DNA of 64,000 nt from Aurantiochytrium sp. KH105 (taxonomy: Eukaryota > Sar > Bigyra > Thraustochytrida > Thraustochytriidae). The stretch lies in NCBI GenBank assembly GCA_003116975.1, contig BGKB01000067.1, forward strand, positions 1 to 64,000. Direction: 5' to 3'. A model generated the notes under the pieces. It saw only the letters and a program-made list of their open reading frames with translations, was not told the DNA's origin and searched no databases. This document shows, piece by piece, positions 1 through 8,998 of this stretch (position 1 is the first letter of the stretch; every line of letters starts with the position of its first letter). A program made the position numbers and the translations under genes.

Positions 1-1
1 A

Positions 2-2356
2 CACCGACAAGCTTCGCTCGAGCTCCCAAGCCGGCCTTTGATAGCTTTGCAAGCAAGCGGTTCCGCTTCGGATGGTGAACTTGAAGCTCGGGCTCCGCGA
101 GCCATTGTCGGCAAGGCGAAACGCTTCGGCGTCAAGCGACTCTCCTCATCTGTCACAGAGGCATCGCTTGAGCTGCAGCATGGTGAGCAACAAGGACGAG
201 GCGACACGCACTCCGGCTCCGAAGACGGGAAACGAAGACGACTCAACGTCAAGAGCCAGGTCAAGACCCCGGAGCAGGTCAATGTCCCTGCGACAAGTGT
301 GCCTCGCGCCGATCTCTACAAGGATTTCTTCCATGACGTTCCCGACCTCTTGGCCTTTGTAAGCGCCGAGGGAAAGGTCGTCATGGCAAATCGACTCTTC
401 ACAGACAGCTTCGCTCTCCGGGAGCGCGAAACTGTCGAGGGCGCACATTTCGCAGACGTCCTTTGCCCCGATGCCGCAGCCATTGTTCGCAACGCACTTC
501 ACGTCACGAAATCGGGCGGAACCATTGCAAACAAAGAGATCAAATTACGTCCGCGCATTTACGACGCCGCGCACTCCCTGGGTAGCCTTTCCTCGTGCAG
601 CAGCGATAGTTGCGGCGTTTTGGAAGGTGGGGACCCTGGTGAAGACTTTGTGGGCGGCGGCGGCAGCAGCAGCGATGGCAGCGACTGCAGCGATGGTGGT
701 CAAGGAGGATCGCTTGACGGTGCACAAGCTCGTGGCGCGCGTGCTTCCAAGAACCTTGCCAGTCTCTCTGGCAAGTCGACTGTCTCAAGTGCTCCATCGA
801 GCTCTCGAGCTGGGGCAGAGGCAAAGCCTATTTCCGGAATCAGCGAGATGGACATTACCTCGAACGTCGACGCGCTACTTCGTAGCAAAGGAGAAGCCGG
901 TGCCAGCGCCCAGCGAATCGAGCTTGATCAAGGTATCAGCGCGCAAGCCCCGTCCCGCGTTCGTGTCTTCATGGTCAGCGCCTCGCCCAAAATGGTGGAC
1001 GGAGAATTTTGCGGCGTGCGGCTCATTCTCCGCGATGTGTCCAAACAGTACGCTACCGATAAAGCTCTGCGCGTTGCACGAACAGTCGCTGAGGACGCGA
1101 GCAAGGCCAAGTCGGACATGATGTCGACCATTACGCACGAAATCCGAACCCCTCTTGTTTCTGTTCTTGGGTTCTCGGAGCTTATTCTTGATACTGGTCT
1201 GACCCCGAGGCAGCGCGAACTCGTGCACAAAATCACACGATCGGGAGACGTCCTCTTGAAATTGCTCAACAATTTTCTCGACCTGGCCAAGGTCGAAGCT
1301 CATGCCATCGATCTCGAGCACAGTGAGTTCAAGCTTCTCTACGTTTTACAAAGTGTCCATGAGCTCCTAAGTGAACGCGCCATGACAAAAAAGATCAAGT
1401 GGGAAGTCGACGTCAGGGACGAAGTCCCCATCAATGTGGTCGGGGATCAGGGTCGCCTTACGCAGATTCTTATCAACTTGGTCAGCAATGCAATCAAGTT
1501 CACTGGGTCCGGAGGCACCATCACGCTACGTGTGCGCGGCACGCCCCTGGCCCCGGACGGCGCAAATAACACGTCCAAGAATCCACAATCAATGATGTAC
1601 TTTGAAGTCATCGATTCTGGCGTCGGTATTCCAAAGGATCAAGCGGAGAAGATATTCAAGCCATTCCGCCAAGCCTCAACGTCCACAACACGCAAATATG
1701 GCGGAACTGGTCTCGGCCTGCCGCTCAGTAGAAGCTTGGCGGCACTTCTCAATGGCAGGATTACACTTACTTCGGAGCCGGGCAGAGGAAGCGCCTTCAC
1801 ACTCGAAATGCCCGTCGAGAGACTGGAGGACGGAAAGCTGCTTAAGCCAGCTCTTTACAACAATGGCCTTTCCAACCTTTTGGAAGAGTGCAGCGAACCT
1901 GGCCGCGAGTCTGGCAGGCTAGCTGCAGACGCTGTGCTCACGCACGGCCTAGCTTCGCGAGGCTTGCGCGTGCTTCTCGTCGAGGATACTTCTGTGAACC
2001 AGCTCATCTTCAAGGCATTTTTGGAAAAGGCTTCCATCAAGGTCGATGTTGCCGCAGATGGAATCGAGGCCGTCGAGCAGTTTAGAACGCGCCCTGCTCA
2101 ATCCCCCTACGATCTCATCCTCATGGACCTGCAAATGCCCCGACTCGATGGCTTCGACGCCACCGCACAGATCCGCACCCTTGAGGCGTCCCAAAAGCGC
2201 TCTCGAACGCCTATCATCGCGCTCACTGCATTTTCCTCCGGTCGTGACCTCGACCGCTGTCTTGCTGCTGGTTGCGACAACTACATTATCAAGCCCGTCA
2301 AACGCGACGAACTCTTCGTCACCATTAGCAAGACGCTAAGTCTTGGCGATGCATGA
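2..2356 (+). CDS. Hybrid sensor histidine kinase with PAS and receiver domains (5' end cut by window)
   Basis: This is a two-component phosphorelay kinase. The frame is open to the window edge and its first in-frame ATG lies beyond the start of the PAS region, so the true start is upstream. Domains in order: a PAS-like sensor at about nt 320-520; a Ser/Gly-rich linker; HisKA with the H-box THEIRTPL (phospho-acceptor His codon at 1136-1138); an HATPase_c domain with the N-box (LINLVSNAIKF), G1 box (DSGVGIP) and G2 box (GGTGLGL); and a C-terminal receiver domain with the phospho-acceptor Asp in LILMDLQMP (codon 2126-2128) and the conserved Lys in IIKPVKR. The in-line layout means phosphate passes His to Asp within one chain and then to a separate HPt protein. 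No transmembrane segment is visible in the part present, so a soluble kinase is possible. Hybrid kinases of this kind occur in fungi, amoebae, plants and stramenopiles but not in animals. The ligand is unknown. Confidence 0.93.
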   Translation, partial: HRQASLELPSRPLIALQASGSASDGELEARAPRAIVGKAKRFGVKRLSSSVTEASLELQHGEQQGRGDTHSGSEDGKRRRLNVKSQVKTPEQVNVPATSVPRADLYKDFFHDVPDLLAFVSAEGKVVMANRLFTDSFALRERETVEGAHFADVLCPDAAAIVRNALHVTKSGGTIANKEIKLRPRIYDAAHSLGSLSSCSSDSCGVLEGGDPGEDFVGGGGSSSDGSDCSDGGQGGSLDGAQARGARASKNLASLSGKSTVSSAPSSSRAGAEAKPISGISEMDITSNVDALLRSKGEAGASAQRIELDQGISAQAPSRVRVFMVSASPKMVDGEFCGVRLILRDVSKQYATDKALRVARTVAEDASKAKSDMMSTITHEIRTPLVSVLGFSELILDTGLTPRQRELVHKITRSGDVLLKLLNNFLDLAKVEAHAIDLEHSEFKLLYVLQSVHELLSERAMTKKIKWEVDVRDEVPINVVGDQGRLTQILINLVSNAIKFTGSGGTITLRVRGTPLAPDGANNTSKNPQSMMYFEVIDSGVGIPKDQAEKIFKPFRQASTSTTRKYGGTGLGLPLSRSLAALLNGRITLTSEPGRGSAFTLEMPVERLEDGKLLKPALYNNGLSNLLEECSEPGRESGRLAADAVLTHGLASRGLRVLLVEDTSVNQLIFKAFLEKASIKVDVAADGIEAVEQFRTRPAQSPYDLILMDLQMPRLDGFDATAQIRTLEASQKRSRTPIIALTAFSSGRDLDRCLAAGCDNYIIKPVKRDELFVTISKTLSLGDA

Positions 2357-3044
2357 CCTTACTGAAAGACCCACCAAATTGAAGGAGGGGGAGGAAAGCA
2401 AAATGAAAAAGTAAAAATAAGAGCAGAAAACGGCAGAAAACTACGCCTGAAGTTGCAGGCACTGTCTGCTGACTTTTTCCGCACATGATACAGTGCCCAG
2501 CCACTCTGCGCCTCCTCGTTAAAATGAAACAGAAAACAAGCCATCCGCAGCTGCTGCAGATGACAACAATTTTGCAACACTTTTTTTCCTTTTCGCGATT
2601 TGTCCCCATCCACCAGTGTCATGTCACAGCACAAACACGTGCGGTCTAAATCTCAGCCGACTGCTACTCGTTCTCTCTTTCATTCTTTCCATCTCTTACA
2701 GTTATAGCTCTTTCGGGCTGCGCTCTCCTGCAACAGAAAGTATAGATCCGGTAACCTTTGGGTTGATATAAAAGACCTTTATCAGAAGGAAAAGAGAAGG
2801 CCAAATAGCATGCTACTCTCTAGCTCTTCGTTTCTCTGTGCGTCTGATCGCTTCTTGCTCCAACGCTGGCATAGCGCGCGCTCCGTAGACTCGATTTCCG
2901 CGCGCCGGGTGGAGTGCAAAGGCGCAGGTGCCCCTGAGCGGGCCGCAAATCGCAAGCGTTTGCATAGACGGCTTCGAGGCTGTAGGGGTACGGGCGGTCG
3001 TGAGCCGCAAGCAAGCACGCACTCAAGCAAAGAAGGCATTAAGA
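2357..3044. other. Intergenic region between the histidine kinase and RSP2-like genes
   Basis: This stretch holds the 3' flank of the kinase and the promoter and leader of the RSP2-like gene. A TATA-like element lies at 2767-2774. A T-poor run of CAAG/CAAAG-type repeats at about 3009-3034 sits directly before the ATG. I see no convincing gene on either strand. Confidence 0.6.
2767..2774 (+). promoter_or_regulatory. Possible TATA box for the RSP2-like gene
   Basis: The octamer tataaaag lies about 270 bp before the ATG at 3045, in a locally AT-rich patch of an otherwise GC-rich region. It is a candidate only; the transcription start is unknown. Confidence 0.3.
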
Positions 3045-5030
3045 ATGGACGCCGCTTGGCTCAAACAGAATGTCGGCGAGGCGCTGACGGCTGCAATGGC
3101 GGACTGCACGCGCAAGCAGCCAGCCGACCCGATCTCCTTCCTCGGCAAGCATCTTGTGCACTTTGTTGATGCTGCTGAAAAGGCCCTCCGCGAAGAACAG
3201 TGTCAAATCGATGCAGCGGAACGGGCAAAGTGCGAGGAGCAGGTCCGCGAGGCGTCTCGCGCCAGAGAAGAGGCCGAGCAAAGGGCCCGCGATGCTGTCC
3301 CTGTCGCCATTGCTGCCGAGCTCGATGTCCTTGCCCAACCCTCCAAGGTCGACTTTTGCGAAACGGCGCACGGCAAGGCCAGCTTTGTAAGTGTCGCAGA
3401 CGAGCTCGCTTTGCTTGCCAAAGAAAAGCTTGCCGCCTCCGTCGACTTCTTTTACCGCAATTCCAGCGCCGAAGCCGTCTATCTGGCCAAGGTTAACGCG
3501 GATGGAAACTTGGTTTTTGTGAGCTCCTCCGATCCAGCCATTCAGGGCAAGATTTTGACAAAATCCGACGACGAGGAAGGCAAGCCTTCGCTGCTTCCTT
3601 TCGACGTCCTGGTGCCAGACGAGGAGCCTGAGGCCGATGAAGATGCCAAGGAAGAAGAGGAAAACCCAGAGACGGCCGAAGATGCTCTCGAGGGAGCCAA
3701 GCCTCCCAAGCTCCCCAAATTTGTTCATGTGCGCAACATGCTCCGCGACGATCGCGTTCCTTTCTTTGGCCGCGTCCCGACGCTCGGTTCCTTTGTTGCA
3801 GTCCATGTTCCCTACAAGTGCTCCGTGCACAAGGACGCCATTCCAGAAGATGGAGGACTCATTCTTCCACCGGAGCCCGATGCGGAGGCAGACGAGGGAA
3901 ACAACGAGGACTCTGACGAGGTCAACGAATCCGGCGGCGAAGAAGCGGCTGCTGCTGCTGCTACCGATGGTACTGATGCCGAGGGCGATGGCGCTTCCGA
4001 GAATGCAAATGGAGAAGAGCAGGACGGCGAGGCCGCATCGGAGCCAAAGAAACGCTGGCGCGCCAACACGGTCGACGCCTCCTACATTTTGTGCTTTGAT
4101 ACCTTGGGAAGCGATTCTTTTGTTGAGGGTGTCCCCGAAGCAGAGATTGAGCTTGCACGAAATCTCGCGCACCAACTTGGCGAAGCTCTTACGGCGACCG
4201 AGGACGAGCGCTATCAAGCAGAGATGCAGCTGAGAGACGAGCTTCTCCAGGCCAATGAGTCCGCCAAGGAGGCTGCCGCCACGAGCCTCGCAACCGCCGA
4301 CGAAGAGGTCTCTGCGGCTGCAGAACAGGCCCGAGCTGACGCTGCCAAAGCCGCTGAAGCTGCTGAAGCCGCTGCCGCCGTCTCCGAAGGTGCAGGCGAA
4401 GGTGAAGGCGAAGATGCTGAGGTCAAGCAAGAGGGTGAAGGCGATCAGGGCTCGAGTGATGCATCTCTTGAGACCCTTGAGGAGGCCGTGGCCTTCAAGG
4501 AGGCTCATTCCAAGCTTCGCGCCCTCCAGCAAGGCCTTGCTGTGGCCGAGTGGTGGCAGGAGCATCTCCGCACCTACACCAAGCTCTGTATTGATCCTGA
4601 GGATCACGTGCAGCAGGCTCTGCACGTCTTTTTACGAGTCTATGTGGTGGACTTTCGCAACGCCGTACCAGAGAAGAATTGGGAGGCCATCAAAGCTCAT
4701 GAGCATGCTTCATGGTTCTCCGTTCCGGCACAATTTGATCCCACAGAGCCCGGTAGTGAAGCCAGCTGCGGGTTGGACGCCGCGACCGCCGGGGCGCTGC
4801 TCGAGGAGGTCCAGGCCTTGACTTTTGAGGAGCCTGCGTGGATTCCCGTTCTTTCGAAGCTTGCTTCTGGAGCCCTCGAGAGCGTCTTGGCACGCGCTGC
4901 GCACCTCGCTAAGCTCGAAGAGATCGAAGTGGCTCGGATTGCAGCAGAAGAGGAAGCAGCCGCTGCTGCGGCCGCGGCCGCGGCAGCCGCTGCTGCAGAG
5001 GAAGGTGAGGCTGCTGCCGAAGAGGAATGA
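3045..5030 (+). CDS. RSP2: Radial spoke protein 2-like (DPY-30 motif plus GAF-like region)
   Basis: This is a likely structural protein of the axonemal radial spoke, which links outer-doublet microtubules to the central pair. The ATG at 3045 is the first in frame and gives 661 residues; upstream codons in the same frame lack an ATG. Residues about 4-46 form a DPY-30 dimerisation motif (WLKQNVGEALTAAM, then the hallmark ADPISFLGKHL). A GAF-like region follows at about 115-360, interrupted by two acidic low-complexity inserts. After that come an Ala/Glu-rich coiled coil and a poly-Ala/Glu tail. DPY-30 followed by GAF and coiled coil is the arrangement known for Chlamydomonas RSP2, and the length is similar. 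A DPY-30 protein of another complex such as COMPASS is less likely, because those are short. The gene implies a motile flagellated stage. Confidence 0.75.
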   Translation: MDAAWLKQNVGEALTAAMADCTRKQPADPISFLGKHLVHFVDAAEKALREEQCQIDAAERAKCEEQVREASRAREEAEQRARDAVPVAIAAELDVLAQPSKVDFCETAHGKASFVSVADELALLAKEKLAASVDFFYRNSSAEAVYLAKVNADGNLVFVSSSDPAIQGKILTKSDDEEGKPSLLPFDVLVPDEEPEADEDAKEEEENPETAEDALEGAKPPKLPKFVHVRNMLRDDRVPFFGRVPTLGSFVAVHVPYKCSVHKDAIPEDGGLILPPEPDAEADEGNNEDSDEVNESGGEEAAAAAATDGTDAEGDGASENANGEEQDGEAASEPKKRWRANTVDASYILCFDTLGSDSFVEGVPEAEIELARNLAHQLGEALTATEDERYQAEMQLRDELLQANESAKEAAATSLATADEEVSAAAEQARADAAKAAEAAEAAAAVSEGAGEGEGEDAEVKQEGEGDQGSSDASLETLEEAVAFKEAHSKLRALQQGLAVAEWWQEHLRTYTKLCIDPEDHVQQALHVFLRVYVVDFRNAVPEKNWEAIKAHEHASWFSVPAQFDPTEPGSEASCGLDAATAGALLEEVQALTFEEPAWIPVLSKLASGALESVLARAAHLAKLEEIEVARIAAEEEAAAAAAAAAAAAAAEEGEAAAEEE

Positions 5031-5390
5031 GCCCGCTGCCCGCTTTGTTGACGCTTGACCAACACCACTTGCGACGACGTTTGCTTCACAAGTGAAAGAA
5101 TAGTCTCAAAATAAACTGAAAGCAATTCCTACCACCAATATTCGGAATTTTCTGCCAATTCTTTCTTTCACTGGCTAATCGTGTCAGCTTCTTGCGTTCG
5201 TTTCGTATTCATGAGCACTACATCGAGCAAGGACACCATTAACCGAAAGTGAAATAAAAAGGACCACGACGGTGGTAGACAATGATACCTCATGTGAGTT
5301 AAGAAGGAAATAATAAGTGCCGGCAGTCCTAAAAACAGAAGAGGGGCCGCGCTCGTACGCCAGCAAGCTGGCCAGCCTTGTAGTTTAAAA
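5031..5390. other. Convergent 3' region
   Basis: This stretch lies between the 3' ends of the RSP2-like gene (+) and the PX-domain gene (-). It is AT-richer than its surroundings, as expected for 3' UTRs. I see no gene. Confidence 0.5.
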
Positions 5391-8285
5391 TTAATTTAGA
5401 AAATCCCCGAACAGGGCCGTTGCGAGCGCTTGAAGATCCTTGAGGTCGTCTTCGTCTTTGGTGATGCGCAGCAACCGCGCGCACGTGTCATATGCAGACA
5501 ATAAGTAAGTTTGCATTGACTTGGCGCGAAGTTTTGCCGTCTGATCGCTGTTGCTGTTGCTCATGGTCTTGGGCGGAAAAGTGGCGAGCAACGACTGGAA
5601 AGAATGCTGAAATCCGAGAGTTTCCGCCTCCCTCAGCAGTCGATCGTGAAAAAGCTCCCTTGCCGCGCTGTACCGCAGTGATCGACGCGTTCGCATTTCT
5701 TGCATGCCGCCCTTGCGCGAAGGGACGCTCACGACGGCGCAAATGTTGTACTCGCGGTACCGACCACCCAGAGCCGAGCCCTTGACCTCTCCAGGACGTA
5801 CGCTGAGATCAATGAGATCAAAGTTGAGCTTTCCGCGCGGGGAGTCAGATTCAATCGACACCTTTTCGCTCTTGCCTCTTTCCTGGCGGCCATGCCCATG
5901 GCTCTCACTCTCGCGACGTGCCGATGACGAGTGCGTTGGTGTCGAAACGTTTTCCGTGCGGAGATTGCCGCTCCTCCGTTTGGCCAGAGAGTCACGTTGC
6001 TGTGGAGTGTCTGGACTCTCCGTTTTGTGTTGTGGTTGCCGCTCGTAGCGGTCGGAGCGACGCATGGGTGTCGAGCGGTCGGAAAACGAGCTCGAGGACT
6101 CGCGGCGAAGTGAAGAGCGACGAGACGGTGTCACGGCGGCGGAGGAAGGCTCCGTGCTGGACGCATTCGTGCTCGACGATGCAGAGGGCCCTCCCCGGCT
6201 TCCAGTGCTCCCATACTCGCGTCCGCTTCCGCGACGGATCGCAGATTTAGATGTGGGCGTCAAAGACGAACCATCGCGGAGCTGGGCAGGCGAAGGTCGT
6301 CGCGCGGCTCGTGTTGCTTTGCGGCGCTGCATGAGCGGTGTGGTGTCGCTCGCTCGTCCCGAGAAGCGACGTCCTGCGCCAGGGGAGGTAAAGCGCGCTC
6401 CGAGGCTTCCGCGTTGACTCATGGACTCATCAAGAGGAGGAGGGGCCATGGAGATAGGACTTGGTAAGCCGTGGTCGTAGCTAAAGTCCGTGGCGAGACC
6501 ACCCGTGCTGTTGCGCATGATGCGGCCCGTGCTGTTGCGCATGACGACGCACTGGTCCATGTGTACTTGTTGGCCCTGTGCAGTGTGTGCCGCTGCGCCT
6601 TGCTGCTCGATGTGGCTACTAAAGCGACGAATCTCGACTGTCTGTTCCTCCATGTGTTGCATCTGGTACTGCTGCTGATGCTGAAACTGCTGTTGATGCT
6701 GAAACTGCTGGTGATGTTGCTGCTGGTGCTGTTGATGATGATGGTGATATTGCTGATTGTGATGGGCAGTCGTTGCTCCTCCGACTTGGATATTCTCGGA
6801 CTTGAGCTGCGCGAGAATTTCGTTTTTTGCGTCGCGAATGCCAAGATTGAGCTTGCGCTCCCATTCCTTTTCAGCGGTTTTGCGCGCAAGTTCTGCGGCG
6901 TTGCGTGTCGCCTCTTCCTTTTCCTGCTCGAGCTCCTCGGCAAGGGCAGAGAGCGCCTGGCGCTTCTCCATTTCTGCTTTTTTCGAAACGCGCTCAACAG
7001 CAAGCGTCATTTTCACCTGTGCACTGAGTCGACGGTTCTTTTGCTCTTCGCGAAGCCTCGATTGCCAGTCGGACTCGGCCTCGGCACGCACGCGCTCAAC
7101 AGTTTGCTTGACACGTTCTTCGGCCTCGCGCTCGAGCTGCTCCTTTGTCTTGCGTTCGGTTTCTCGTCGCACCATGGAGACGCGGCGCTTCCACTCTGCC
7201 TCAGCCTCCTTGCGCGCTGCCTCTTTGGCCTGTGCAGTGGCTTGTGCCTGCTCCTCGCGAATGCGTTCCATCTTGGCGCGGTCGTCCGAGATTCGTTCCT
7301 TGAGAATCGTAATGGCTTGCACGCACTGCTTGACGAAACTCACCATCCCCGCAGTGTTTGCTCCGCTCGGCCCGCTGGCAGACGAGACTGCGGTTTGGCC
7401 AGAAGTGGTGCTGTCGAATTCAGATTTATAGTCTTCGCGAATGACCTCGAGCGAAGAGGATGCCACCGAGCTTTCCAGGATCGACCCATTCTGGCTCATT
7501 TGCAGCTCGACGTCATGCTTAAGGTCGCGTGCCTTTTGGGAGAGGAAGCTGGGGACCTCGGAGCATGCCACGAGGTTGTTAAATGCCTCGCGGAGCTTGG
7601 GCAACGTTTCGAGTTGGTGCTTGTCGTCCTGCTGGCCTTTGGTCAGCTCCAGGTCGTGGTGCAAAAGGTTGAGCACGACCCCACAGAAGCCGACAAGCTC
7701 TTTATCCTCAATGCGGACTTCGAGTGGGGCAGCGTCTTCATTGTTGCCAGTTGTTGCAGCATCGTCGCCATCCTCGTCCTGGTCCTCATTCGCGTCGTGG
7801 GCGAGGCAGCTTTGTTCCTCCTCGGCATCGCTTTGGATCTCTTCTACTCTGCAGCGATCAGCGTGCGGCGGTTCATAGCTGTCGCCAAAGTCACAGCTTG
7901 GCTCGTCCTCGAAAAGTCGGCCGAGCGGTCGCCGCCGGTGAGAACCTGCGCCGTTGCGTCGACTTCGCGTAGCTTCTGCGCGCTCGCGCTGCTTGCGTTT
8001 CTTCTCGGAGAAGCGTCCTCGCACACGGACGAGCATGCTCGAGCGTCTGCCTTCCATGGAATCATCGGCCTCTTCGAAGGCCTCGATGGAGTAAATCTTA
8101 TCCAACGTCGAGGGAAATCCGGAGAACGACAACCGATCTTGAAGCGAGCGCGAGGCGCCAGACCCTTGCGCAGGGTTGGGCGAGAATGCGCTGAGGCCAT
8201 CCACCTCGTGGTCTGGCGCGAAGCTCGCGTCGAGGCTGTTGGTCAGGAACGAGGAGCTCCCGCGGGACACATTGTCAGCGTGCAT
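5391..8285 (-). CDS. Coiled-coil protein with a C-terminal PX domain
   Basis: The start is the first in-frame ATG (8283-8285), giving 964 residues. The N-terminal third is Ser-rich and acidic. A helical region follows, then a long charged coiled coil (about residues 330-490, dense in Glu, Arg and Ala) and a His/Gln-rich stretch near 500-545. A long basic Ser/Arg-rich disordered segment comes next. The last ~140 residues look like a phox-homology domain: a strand (YNICAVVSV), a basic helix region (RRSLRYSAARELF), the PX proline loop (FPPKT), then a helix. PX domains bind phosphoinositides, mostly PI3P on endosomes, so a role in endosomal trafficking or membrane tethering is inferred. Sorting nexins normally have PX before the coiled coil; here it is last, so this is not a standard sorting nexin. 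Confidence 0.7.
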   Translation of the reverse strand: MHADNVSRGSSSFLTNSLDASFAPDHEVDGLSAFSPNPAQGSGASRSLQDRLSFSGFPSTLDKIYSIEAFEEADDSMEGRRSSMLVRVRGRFSEKKRKQRERAEATRSRRNGAGSHRRRPLGRLFEDEPSCDFGDSYEPPHADRCRVEEIQSDAEEEQSCLAHDANEDQDEDGDDAATTGNNEDAAPLEVRIEDKELVGFCGVVLNLLHHDLELTKGQQDDKHQLETLPKLREAFNNLVACSEVPSFLSQKARDLKHDVELQMSQNGSILESSVASSSLEVIREDYKSEFDSTTSGQTAVSSASGPSGANTAGMVSFVKQCVQAITILKERISDDRAKMERIREEQAQATAQAKEAARKEAEAEWKRRVSMVRRETERKTKEQLEREAEERVKQTVERVRAEAESDWQSRLREEQKNRRLSAQVKMTLAVERVSKKAEMEKRQALSALAEELEQEKEEATRNAAELARKTAEKEWERKLNLGIRDAKNEILAQLKSENIQVGGATTAHHNQQYHHHHQQHQQQHHQQFQHQQQFQHQQQYQMQHMEEQTVEIRRFSSHIEQQGAAAHTAQGQQVHMDQCVVMRNSTGRIMRNSTGGLATDFSYDHGLPSPISMAPPPLDESMSQRGSLGARFTSPGAGRRFSGRASDTTPLMQRRKATRAARRPSPAQLRDGSSLTPTSKSAIRRGSGREYGSTGSRGGPSASSSTNASSTEPSSAAVTPSRRSSLRRESSSSFSDRSTPMRRSDRYERQPQHKTESPDTPQQRDSLAKRRSGNLRTENVSTPTHSSSARRESESHGHGRQERGKSEKVSIESDSPRGKLNFDLIDLSVRPGEVKGSALGGRYREYNICAVVSVPSRKGGMQEMRTRRSLRYSAARELFHDRLLREAETLGFQHSFQSLLATFPPKTMSNSNSDQTAKLRAKSMQTYLLSAYDTCARLLRITKDEDDLKDLQALATALFGDFLN

Positions 8286-8998
8286 TGCGCCCAACGACGA
8301 AGCTCGCGCAGGATAATCTGGCGAGCGAGTGTCCGTCTCCCCAGGAGTTCTGCTGCGCTGCTATGCTCAGAGCCGCTCAGCTTGACGTCGGCTCGACCGG
8401 GCGTGCGCTCGCACAACGTTGAGCTTTGTTCGTTGCTGCCCGCCGGCGTCGCTATCGACGCTGTCGTCGTTGGTGGTGGCCGGTCGTCTGTCAAGATCGC
8501 CGCGACGACGAGCCAGAGAACCAGCGGACGGGCGAGCGAGCGAGCGAGCGCAGGCGCGACAGCGAGAGCGAGAGCACGTCGAGCGCTTGGTGGTCTGGTT
8601 GGCTGGCTGTGTCTGTATGTGTGTTTGGCCGTCGGGGCACAGCAGGCTAGCGCGCCAGCAACGCGCAATCGAGAGACTACGAGGCGCGAATTCGAATTCT
8701 AGTTCGAATTCGAATCATTCAAATTCAAATCCGTGGCTGGGACCTGGGACGCGCACAACTGTCGCCAGTGGGCCGCCCTCTCTCGCGCCCTTCCCCAGCC
8801 TTCTCCTCCCAGACTGTTCCCTACTGTAAAGCTGTTCCGTAGTGCCGTTTCCCCTTATCTCCACAGGCAGCGTTCTGCTATGAAGCTCCAGGTCTCATTG
8901 TTGGGGGTCGCTCCAGGCGCAAAGTTAAAAGAGTAAGCTTAGAGGGTAAAGTTCGCGGAGCGACGACGGTCGAAAGCTCCAGTGGCGACAGAGACAAA
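8286..8998. promoter_or_regulatory. Divergent promoter region, PX gene (-) and HAUS4-like gene (+)
   Basis: This stretch separates two divergently transcribed genes. It holds a (GCGA)n tetranucleotide run near 8528-8550, a C-rich pyrimidine tract near 8770-8830 and an AT-rich inverted repeat at 8688-8711. No independent gene is supported. Confidence 0.5.
8688..8711. repeat. Inverted repeat of GAATTCGAA
   Basis: The 9-bp arms GAATTCGAA (8688-8696) and TTCGAATTC (8703-8711) are perfect reverse complements around a 6-bp spacer. Related CGAAT and CAAAT repeats continue to about 8731. It stands out as an AT-rich island within a GC-rich divergent promoter. Confidence 0.8.

Noticed and set aside
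3039-4625. 528-residue open frame on the minus strand opposite the RSP2-like gene
   Set aside because: Its peptide mirrors the Ala/Glu-rich sense strand, has no domain and starts without context. The sense frame has DPY-30 and GAF-like features.
6471-8702. 743-residue plus-strand open frame opposite the PX gene
   Set aside because: Leu/Ala/Arg-rich antisense of coiled-coil and Ser-rich sequence, with no recognisable domain.
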